From Dehalococcoidia bacterium (GTDB lineage: Bacteria; Chloroflexota; Dehalococcoidia; SZUA-161; SpSt-899), in NCBI GenBank assembly GCA_023271215.1, contig JALPYG010000006.1, positions 1 to 33,947 on the forward strand: 33,947 nt of DNA, written 5' to 3'. The notes beneath the pieces were generated by a model. The model was not told the origin of the DNA. It saw only the letters and a list, made by a program, of their open reading frames with translations, and made no database searches. Position 1 is the first letter of the stretch. Every line of letters begins with the position of its first letter. Below are positions 18,215 to 25,641 of this stretch, in pieces. The translations under genes and the position numbers were made by a program.

Positions 18215-18501
18215 TCTGGAGTGAAGAGGCCACCTCAGACTTGGAGGATATATACGACTACATTGCGCGCGATTCACCCTGGTACGCTCGCCAGCAAGTA
18301 GAACGTATCGGCAATGTTGCTCAAGGATTACGCCAATCTCCTGAATCAGGCCGTCATCTTCCTGAGTTTCCTCGGCTACCCCACCGGGAGGTGATAGTTG
18401 GAAATTATCGGGTTCTTTACCGTTACGATTCAAAGAATAATGTTGTAAATATAGTATCTGTAGTTCACGGAGCCCGGTTATTAACAAAACCATATGATTA
18501 A
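18202..18501 (+). CDS. ParE/RelE-superfamily toxin
   Basis: 99 aa from GTG. IIWSEEATSDLEDIYDYIARDSPWYARQQVERI...GRHLPEFPRLPHREVIVGNYRVLYRYDSKNNVVNIVSVVHGAR is typical ParE. Confidence 0.92.
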   Translation: MAEIIWSEEATSDLEDIYDYIARDSPWYARQQVERIGNVAQGLRQSPESGRHLPEFPRLPHREVIVGNYRVLYRYDSKNNVVNIVSVVHGARLLTKPYD

Positions 18502-18541
18502 GATAAAAAGCCATCAACCAACAAACCAAAAGGAGGGAGCA

Positions 18542-18762
18542 ATGGAAATAGCACCTGGAGTAGAGGTCAATGAAAAATCCGTTTTGGAAAGCCGGTTGTA
18601 AAAGGAACCAGAGTTCCAGTCGAGTTGATACTTGGAAAGCTGGCTGGGGGGATGGGGTTTCAAGAAGTCATGAGGGAATACGAGATTACGCTTGAGGATA
18701 TACTTGCTGCTCTGGATTATGCCTCAAAAGTCGTGGGACAAGAGCAGATAAAGGTTTACTGA
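18542..18762 (+). pseudogene. Frameshifted DUF433-family antitoxin
   Basis: ATG frame reads MEIAPGVEVNEKSVLESRL*. After a -1 correction at the aaaaa run it reads (I)RFGKPVVKGTRVPVELILGKLAGGMGFQEVMREYEITLEDILAALDYASKVVGQEQIKVY*. Confidence 0.85.
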
Positions 18763-18819
18763 GCAGAATGACAACTATCGTCATAGATTTAAGCAGCCTG
18801 GATAACGGAGGTGATCTCG

Positions 18820-19368
18820 ATGGCGGAAGTAGGAATCAAATTTACCGTGGAGGACTACAAGAACCTCCCCGAATCGGAGACCAAACGCTATGAACTTCTA
18901 GGAGGAGAACTGGTTATGGTTCCGTCACCAAGTGAAGCCCATCAGTCCATCTCAAGGAATTTACTATTCCTGCTCTGGAAGTTCGTTCGAGACAATGCCC
19001 TCGGAGTTGTTTACCATGCTCCCTTCGATATCGTCTTCAGCGAGGAGGATATAGCCCAGCCGGACCTTATCTACATCTCGAATGAGAGGAGAGGAATCAT
19101 CACCCCTGATGACGTTCGGGGTGCTCCCGATCTGGTGATCGAAATCCTCTCGCCCTCGACGGCAGGAAGAGACCGGACCTACAAGAAGACGCTTTACGCC
19201 CGACATGGAGTTAAAGAATACTGGATCGTTGACCCGCAGGAGAAGACGGTGGAGGTAATGTCTCTCGGGGAGGAGGGGTTTGAGACGATTGAACTCTGCC
19301 GGAAGGGGGATGTCCTGCTCACTCGTCTCCTCGAAGGGCTCGCCGTTCCTCTCTCGGAGGTCTTTTGA
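18820..19368 (+). CDS. Uma2-family (DUF820) putative restriction-endonuclease-fold protein
   Basis: YKNLPESETKRYELLGGELVMVPSPSEAHQSISRNL...DIAQPDLIYISNER...GAPDLVIEILSPSTAGRDRTYKKTLYARHGVKEYWIVDPQEKTVEV. Confidence 0.93.
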   Translation: MAEVGIKFTVEDYKNLPESETKRYELLGGELVMVPSPSEAHQSISRNLLFLLWKFVRDNALGVVYHAPFDIVFSEEDIAQPDLIYISNERRGIITPDDVRGAPDLVIEILSPSTAGRDRTYKKTLYARHGVKEYWIVDPQEKTVEVMSLGEEGFETIELCRKGDVLLTRLLEGLAVPLSEVF

Positions 19369-19462
19369 ATCTAACCCACAGCGAGGCATTCAAAAATAGC
19401 GGGTGTCATTTGACGGCATTACTTCGAAACGATCGCAAAAGTATTATACGAGGAGGGGGTCA

Positions 19463-22400
19463 ATGTCCAAAGTGAAAGTTCTAGCTACTGTGCTGGCAGT
19501 GATAGTCCTCCTGCCCCTCCCCACCGCCGCCTTTGCCCAGTCGATCCCTCCCGCCGTCTTTTATGGCACGGCGTATGTGGATAATGTGCCAGTCGCCGGA
19601 GCGACCGTTTCCGGCTGGATAGATGGGGTGAATGTGGCCGAAACCACCACTGCGGGTGATGGGAGCTATTACCTCAAAGTTGAGGGTAATTTCCATGGCA
19701 AGACCGTCTTCTTCAAGGTAGCCGGCTACGATGCTCTTGAAACTGCCACCTGGGAGATAGGGAGGATCGTTTTGCTGGATCTCCATGCCACCACAGGTCC
19801 TACCCCACCTGACACCGACGGCGACAACGTGCCCGATAGTAAGGACTTATTCCCAAACTACGACGCCTACCTGCTAGTAGCGATAAAGTACTTCAAGGAG
19901 ACAAAAGCGGCAGACCTGATCGGGTACGGTGACCCTTACTTCATCATCGACGTAGATGGGGACAGATGGATGAGCAGCAAACCCGCTTTCGGCGACGTTG
20001 CCAGTGCTACGGACCCTTACTCAGTGACGGTGAATATTGCTGACGACCAAAGGTGGCTTGATATTCACATAGAGGCGTGGGACTATGACGGCGGCTGGAC
20101 AGCCGACGAGCAATACGACATTAGCGAAGACCCAGATTCTATTGTGCTGTCGGCAAAGCTAGATGTCCTGGAATTGATGGGCGAGGGGCTTAGCATCACC
20201 AGTGACGGAGCTAAGGACGGTGGTCTCCGAGGACCGCAAGCGAAAATTATCATACTTCTGCAGGTTCATCCGATTGATACCTGGATTCCTTATACTCCTT
20301 CCCCAGATGCACTGCAGATCGAAATTATCCCCGCCGAGGTTTTGCCAGGTCCACGGCAGGCTAAAGTCACTTTTTCCCCTGGGCTGGGTGTAGAAGTTAA
20401 GGACTGGGGCTCGATTAAAAGAGAAGGAAACGTCTTCTCTGTGGATGCAGTTATTCAACAGTATACGGGCATCGTAATACTGCTGCCTCACGAACCCGAA
20501 ACGCACATCTATGAATTAGGGATAATTCAACCTGGCGACTACAAATTCAGATTCTATGCCAACGGGAATTTTGTAAAGGAAGAGCCTTTCGTGGTTGACC
20601 CAGGAACGGGTTCATTACTCATCACCTCCGAGCCCCCAGGGGCGGAGGTCTATCTTGACGACGACTTCCGCGGGCGCGCGCCTCTAATCATAGAAGAACT
20701 GGAGCCCGGTTCTTACGAGTTAGAGGTTACCCTTGAAGGGTATGAAGACTGGGAGAAAAGGGTTGTGGTAAAAGCTGGCAAGATTACTTCTGTATTGGCT
20801 GAATTGACAGCCTTGCCACCACCTCACCCCGCTGAGTTCACCACGACTGACCTGACGATAACCCCTGAAGAGGTCTTTACCGGGGAGGAGGTAATCATCA
20901 GCGCCATGGTCGCCAACATCGGTGAGCTTGCCGGCACGCACCAGGTAATCCTGAAGATCGATGATGTGGTAGAGGCTAGCGAGGAAGTAACCCTCGATGG
21001 CGGTGCCAGCCGGAAGGTGGCCTTTACCGTAACCAGGGACGTTGCCGCAAGCTACAGCGTAGATGTTGGTGGCCTCATGGGGACATTTGTAGTCCGAGCA
21101 GTACCGCCACCTCCTCCGCCTCCTTCACCCGGCGTTACCGATATAACTGACGTTATCACCCCTGATGGGGTATTTATTGATGACGTTATTGCTGAGTCTT
21201 TCGACGGGTTAGTCCATCTCACCATAGATCAAGGCACTATTGGTCTGATCAACGGAAAGCCCCTTGCTGAGATAGTAATGGTGGAGATGCAAGCCCCACC
21301 ACCCCCACCTGAGGATACCGAGATTATCGGGTTAGTCTATGACGCTGGGCCTGACGGAGCTACCTTCAACCCACCAACAACCCTTACCTTTACTTATGAC
21401 CCCGCCCTTATACCTGAGGGAGTTGCTGAAGAGAACTTGGTTATCGCCTTGTTGGACATTGACGCTGGTGAGTGGGTTGAGCTAGTTTCCATTGTTGACC
21501 CGGTGGCCAACATAATAACCACTCAGGTAAGCCACTTCACAGCTTTCACTATCCTGGCCCCATTACCGATGCCAGCACCAACTCCCCTGATACCGCCAGG
21601 ACTCCTGCTACCGCTAATTGGAACCTTAATCGCTGGTGCTCTGGCCCTCTTCGCGGTGATGATGGTGAGGAGAAAACCAAAGAAGAAAACCCCACCCGAG
21701 CACCCTGAAGACGAGGTTCCGCCCAGGGGAGATGAACCCCCGCCCTACTTCCCGGAGAAGCTTCTTCCCTTTTACGACCCGATAAGGCTTCTGGGGCGGG
21801 GAGGATTTGCCCGGGTGTTCGAGGTGATAAGAAAAAAAGACGGGCTTGGAGTTGCCCTTAAAGTCCCTCTCGACCCCGAAGACCCCGCCATCAAGGAGTC
21901 CTTCCGGGGGGAAATGGGGAACTGGCAGAGGCTGAAACATGGGAACATCATCCAACTTCGTGAGTTTGCAACGGTGCCTCTTCCTTTCCTGGAGATGGAG
22001 CTTGGCGAAGAGAGTCTGGAGCGGCTCAAGAAACCCCTTGAGCCTGATAAAGCGGCCCGGCTGATCTTCGAGGTGGGAAGGGGATTGGAATATGCCCACC
22101 GGCAGAGCGTCGTTCACCGGGACCTCAAGCCCTCAAACATTCTCCTTAAGGAAGGAATCCCTAAAATCTCCGACTGGGGCCTGAGCCGGGTGAAAACCGA
22201 GAGCCGCACCAGCTCAAGCAAGTCCCTCTCCCCTCCTTACTCCGCGCCGGAGCAACACTCCCCCAGGAAATTCGGCGGGGTGGATGAGCGCACCGACATC
22301 TTCCAGTTGGGTATCGTTCTATACGAGCTGGCTACGGGAAAACTCCCCTTTGAAGGTGCGGAATACTTTGAGATAGTCTCAGCCATCCAGCTTGAAGAGC

Positions 22401-23011
22401 CGGTAGTTCCTTCAATTCCCAATCCGGAAGCCTCCCGCCTCGAGCCGGTTATCCTCAAATGCCTTCGGAAGGAGAAGGAAGAGAGATACCAGAGCGTCCG
22501 GGAACTGCGGAAGGACCTGGCCGATTTCCTGCGGCGGGAATACGGGATTAAGCTCACTCTAAGCCGTGACTCCCAGAATTTCAAAGCGGCCGTCGGCCAC
22601 AGCGCCGACCTGGCCCTAATTTCTGCTGAGCAGGGGGACTTTCGGGACATGGAAAGACGCCTCAAGGAAGTTGAGGAGCTTGCCCGACACGGCTTTCCGG
22701 AGAAGCTGGCCGCCTCAGTCCTTCACTCCATGGAAGCCATCTTTGATCTCCAGAGGCTTTGTTACGAGGAAAGAGAAAAACGGGTGCGGTATGGCGAGGT
22801 GAAGCAGCAATATAAGGTCCTTTGCGAATTCCTCTCCTCGGCGAAGTTTGACGAGGAGGTAGAGAGCGACCCGGACCTCGGCGGGATTTTCAAGCACTTT
22901 GATCTGCTTTACGAGGAGGATGACCTGCTGGATTACGAGGGGGTAGAAAGACTCAAATTCTTCTGCTCCAAGCTTATCAAGAAATGGCAGGCATTTTTCC
23001 TTCGCCGGTGA
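19463..23011 (+). CDS. Receptor-type Ser/Thr protein kinase with multi-domain ectodomain (PEGA, CARDB-like) and one TM segment
   Basis: ATG 19463 with RBS aggaggggg. Signal peptide VKVLATVLAVIVLLPLPTAAFAQ. PEGA domain (GSLLITSEPPGAEVYLDDDFRGRAPLIIEELEPGSYELEVTLEGYEDWEKRV). TM LLLPLIGTLIAGALALFAVMMVRRKPKKK. Kinase motifs LLGRGGFARVFEV, VALKVP, VVHRDLKPSNILL, ISDWGLSRV, SAPEQ. Confidence 0.9.
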   Translation: MSKVKVLATVLAVIVLLPLPTAAFAQSIPPAVFYGTAYVDNVPVAGATVSGWIDGVNVAETTTAGDGSYYLKVEGNFHGKTVFFKVAGYDALETATWEIGRIVLLDLHATTGPTPPDTDGDNVPDSKDLFPNYDAYLLVAIKYFKETKAADLIGYGDPYFIIDVDGDRWMSSKPAFGDVASATDPYSVTVNIADDQRWLDIHIEAWDYDGGWTADEQYDISEDPDSIVLSAKLDVLELMGEGLSITSDGAKDGGLRGPQAKIIILLQVHPIDTWIPYTPSPDALQIEIIPAEVLPGPRQAKVTFSPGLGVEVKDWGSIKREGNVFSVDAVIQQYTGIVILLPHEPETHIYELGIIQPGDYKFRFYANGNFVKEEPFVVDPGTGSLLITSEPPGAEVYLDDDFRGRAPLIIEELEPGSYELEVTLEGYEDWEKRVVVKAGKITSVLAELTALPPPHPAEFTTTDLTITPEEVFTGEEVIISAMVANIGELAGTHQVILKIDDVVEASEEVTLDGGASRKVAFTVTRDVAASYSVDVGGLMGTFVVRAVPPPPPPPSPGVTDITDVITPDGVFIDDVIAESFDGLVHLTIDQGTIGLINGKPLAEIVMVEMQAPPPPPEDTEIIGLVYDAGPDGATFNPPTTLTFTYDPALIPEGVAEENLVIALLDIDAGEWVELVSIVDPVANIITTQVSHFTAFTILAPLPMPAPTPLIPPGLLLPLIGTLIAGALALFAVMMVRRKPKKKTPPEHPEDEVPPRGDEPPPYFPEKLLPFYDPIRLLGRGGFARVFEVIRKKDGLGVALKVPLDPEDPAIKESFRGEMGNWQRLKHGNIIQLREFATVPLPFLEMELGEESLERLKKPLEPDKAARLIFEVGRGLEYAHRQSVVHRDLKPSNILLKEGIPKISDWGLSRVKTESRTSSSKSLSPPYSAPEQHSPRKFGGVDERTDIFQLGIVLYELATGKLPFEGAEYFEIVSAIQLEEPVVPSIPNPEASRLEPVILKCLRKEKEERYQSVRELRKDLADFLRREYGIKLTLSRDSQNFKAAVGHSADLALISAEQGDFRDMERRLKEVEELARHGFPEKLAASVLHSMEAIFDLQRLCYEEREKRVRYGEVKQQYKVLCEFLSSAKFDEEVESDPDLGGIFKHFDLLYEEDDLLDYEGVERLKFFCSKLIKKWQAFFLRR

Positions 23012-23124
23012 GAAGGGAGAGGTCGCTGGGCGAGTTCTTAGCCTCGTCCTGAAGCGGCCTCAAAGGGTTGCGCTACGGATTCATGACGGATAATCTGGGA
23101 CAAATTCTTATGAGGAGGTAAACT

Positions 23125-23706
23125 GTGGCTTTGCTGAGTATCTTTCGTAAGAACCCGATCGAGAAGCTGAGCCGGGACAAGTTGAAGGAGATGGAACTCC
23201 GGCTGAAGGTGAAGTCGGGGAAGCTCACGGCGGAGGTAGCCGAGATAGAGGCGCAGGTGCAGCAGCTCTTCCAGAAGAGTAAGGAGGCCAAAAGCCGGCT
23301 GGAGGAGATTAGCCTGGCCAATCGCATAAAGACCCTGGCCCAGAAGAAGGACATGAAAGGGGCCGCCCACGCCGACCTGGAGAAGGAGATCCGGGCAGTG
23401 AGCAACCTGCTGATAGTCAAAGAGCATCAGGCCGACCTCCAGGCCGCCGGTGTCTGGGAACCGCTGCAGAAAGTTGCTCCGGAGGAACTTGAGAAATACC
23501 TCATTGAGATGAAGCTGAAGGCTGAAGACCGCCAGGGAACGGTGAGAATGGCCACCGACCTCACCTCCTCCATGCTCAAGCCGGCTGTTGAGCATGAGGA
23601 AGGGCTGGAGGACATCCTGGCGGTGATGCGGGAGGTGAGGGAAGGCAAACTCGAGCCCGAAGATGCCGGGAAGATGGTGACTGAGGAAAAAGAGCAGGAG
23701 GAATAA
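23125..23706 (+). CDS. Small helical protein, candidate ESCRT-III-like; paralog of the 16476 gene
   Basis: 193 aa from GTG with RBS gaggaggt. MALLSIFRKNPIEKLSRDKLKEMELRL followed by an all-helical charged body. Adjacent to MIT-AAA ATPase. Confidence 0.75.
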   Translation: MALLSIFRKNPIEKLSRDKLKEMELRLKVKSGKLTAEVAEIEAQVQQLFQKSKEAKSRLEEISLANRIKTLAQKKDMKGAAHADLEKEIRAVSNLLIVKEHQADLQAAGVWEPLQKVAPEELEKYLIEMKLKAEDRQGTVRMATDLTSSMLKPAVEHEEGLEDILAVMREVREGKLEPEDAGKMVTEEKEQEE

Positions 23707-23707
23707 G

Positions 23708-24871
23708 ATGCCAGTAGACCTCAGCGGCCCACTGCGAAGCGAGTTTGAGAAGGCCAGAGAAGCCTATGAGAAGGCCCGGGGAGAGGGGAATTCACAGCGG
23801 GCGTCGGAGCAGGCAGCTAAATGTGCCCGCCTCCTGCGTCTCCTGGCCGACAATATCCCCCATGAGCACCGCTTCTATTTGGACAAGTCAAAGAAATGGG
23901 AAGACCTGGCCCGGTCTATAAAGGAGAAGGGGCTCAGGGAACCCCGTGAGCCGGAAGGGGATGTGAGGCCCCCTGGGCTGGAATTCAGGGACTACATCGA
24001 GGGCCTTATATCAATCTCTGAGGTCACCTGGGCGGATATCGGAGGACTGGAGGAACCCAAGAGGCTGCTTCAGGAGACGGTGGTCATCGCCGCCATGAAA
24101 AGGCCGGAGGCCATCAAGCCCTGGACCGGGATCCTCCTCTACGGCCCTCCGGGGACGGGGAAAACCCTGCTGGCAGCGGCCGCTGCCGGAAGCCTGAAGG
24201 CCACCTTCTTCAACATCTCGGCGGACAAGGTCCTCTCGAAATACTTCGGCGAGTCCTCTCGCCTTATCGCCGCCCTTTATGAGGTTGCCCTGGAGAGGTC
24301 CCCGGCGATAGTCTTCATTGATGAGATGGACGCTCTGACCCTCTCCCGGGGAGGAGATTCAAACGAGGCCTCCCGGCGGACCCTATCCACCCTGCTTTCT
24401 CAGATTGACGGATTCAAGAGCAAGAAGTCCCAGCGCCTGGTGCTCACCCTGGCCGCTACCAACACGCCCTGGGACATGGACACCGCTGCCCTGAGCCGTT
24501 TCTCTCGCCGGATTCACATCCCCCTCCCCGGCGCCGGGGACGCCGTGAAGATCGTAAAGCTAAACACCAGCGGACTGGACACTTCACAGGTCGACCTCAA
24601 CTCCGTTGCCCGGGAGTGCCACGCAGGGCTTTTCTCCGGCAGAGAGATAGCTTATCTCTGTCAGGAAGCAGTGTGGAACATGATACGACAGGAGAACCCC
24701 AATCTGGCTCAGCTCTCCCCCCTTTCCTTCGACGAACTACGCGGCAAGACCCTCAAGACAAGAGCATTGAAGAACTCCGATTTTCACGCCGCTCTGGGGA
24801 AGATCAAGCCGCCACTCAGCCAGGCGAGGCTGGCAAAATACAGCCAATGGGCCAGTGATTTTGGCGGGTAG
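23708..24871 (+). CDS. Vps4/katanin-type AAA ATPase with MIT-like N-terminal region (AAA-1)
   Basis: 387 aa. Helical N-terminus, then VTWADIGGLEEPKRLLQETVV, Walker A GPPGTGKTLLA, pore region DKVLSKYFGESS, Walker B IVFIDEMDAL, ALSRFSRRIHIPLPG, C-terminal LSQARLAKYSQWASDFGG. Confidence 0.9.
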   Translation: MPVDLSGPLRSEFEKAREAYEKARGEGNSQRASEQAAKCARLLRLLADNIPHEHRFYLDKSKKWEDLARSIKEKGLREPREPEGDVRPPGLEFRDYIEGLISISEVTWADIGGLEEPKRLLQETVVIAAMKRPEAIKPWTGILLYGPPGTGKTLLAAAAAGSLKATFFNISADKVLSKYFGESSRLIAALYEVALERSPAIVFIDEMDALTLSRGGDSNEASRRTLSTLLSQIDGFKSKKSQRLVLTLAATNTPWDMDTAALSRFSRRIHIPLPGAGDAVKIVKLNTSGLDTSQVDLNSVARECHAGLFSGREIAYLCQEAVWNMIRQENPNLAQLSPLSFDELRGKTLKTRALKNSDFHAALGKIKPPLSQARLAKYSQWASDFGG

Positions 24872-24905
24872 CATGAGGTTCCCCTGTTAATTTATCCCTT
24901 CCCAG

Positions 24906-25019
24906 TTTAGCGTGTAGCGCATAGCGTGTAGGGAGTAGGGAGGATACACGCTACCTACTACCCCTTACACCCTACCTGGTTCTTTGTGGGCTCTGTGGCT
25001 AGACCGGGTGAATAGTTAC
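24906..25019. repeat. Mosaic intergenic repeat, copy B
   Basis: tttagcgtgtag (24906-24917), TAGCGTGTA/TACACGCTA inverted repeat (24922-24930 / 24945-24953), gtgggctctgtggct (24986-25000), tgaatagttac (25009-25019). The last two are inverse of copy A's left end. Confidence 0.6.
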
Positions 25020-25040
25020 CTTATGAGAAAGGAGGAATCC

Positions 25041-25640
25041 ATGCCGGGATTTTTCGAGAGAAGACACCAGACGAAGGAGATCGAAAGGGAGGTCAAGTTC
25101 AAACAGGGGCTGTCCCGTGTGCGTAACTACGTGCAGAAGTGCAACCAGGCTCAGAAAAGGTACTGGGAGCTGGGCAAGCGGGCACTCAAGCTTGGGGATA
25201 GGCAGCAGTTTGAAAACATCGTCAAAGCCTATCTCCGCACAGGGGAGATGGTCAACCGCTGGGAGCGCTATTCGGTGGCAATGGAGACGATCTCATTGCA
25301 ACGAGACCAGGTCAAGGCCACCGGTACATTCGCCGAGTCTATGAAAGCCCTGAGTGCCTCCATGATGGCCGGTGCCAAACCGGAGGATATTACTAAAATG
25401 CAGATGGACCTTGAGCAAGCCTTGACCAGGGCCGAGACGCTGGATGAAACCCTGTCCGCCATCATGGATAGCACCAGCGACACCATTTTCTCTGCAGAGG
25501 GTCTGTCTGAGGAGTCTTTGCAAGAGGTAGAGGCCGCGATGAAGGGCGAGGCAGCGCATGAAGAGGGGCAAGCCCTGGACGACCGGATTGCTGCCGGGCT
25601 GCGCCGCATCGAGGAAGAGATGAGGAAGGAAATGAAATGA
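25041..25640 (+). CDS. Snf7/ESCRT-III-like protein
   Basis: 199 aa from ATG 25041 with RBS aaaggagg. Short hydrophobic/basic N-terminus (MPGFFERRHQTKEIERE) and a helical hairpin. ALKLGDRQQFENIVKAYLRTGEMVNRWERYSVAMETISLQRDQVKATGTFAESMKALSASM then PEDITKMQMDLEQALTRAETLDETLSAIMD follows the Snf7 helix pattern. Acidic linker and MIM1-like tail DDRIAAGLRRIE. Confidence 0.72.
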   Translation: MPGFFERRHQTKEIEREVKFKQGLSRVRNYVQKCNQAQKRYWELGKRALKLGDRQQFENIVKAYLRTGEMVNRWERYSVAMETISLQRDQVKATGTFAESMKALSASMMAGAKPEDITKMQMDLEQALTRAETLDETLSAIMDSTSDTIFSAEGLSEESLQEVEAAMKGEAAHEEGQALDDRIAAGLRRIEEEMRKEMK

Positions 25641-25641
25641 G

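Noticed and set aside
25041-25640. PspA/Vipp1 (IM30) homolog
   Set aside because: It lacks the long PspA coiled-coil pattern and recognisable PspA motifs. Size, Snf7-like central helices, acidic linker, MIM1-like tail and neighbouring MIT-AAA gene fit a Snf7/CdvB-type protein better. A profile search is needed to settle this.
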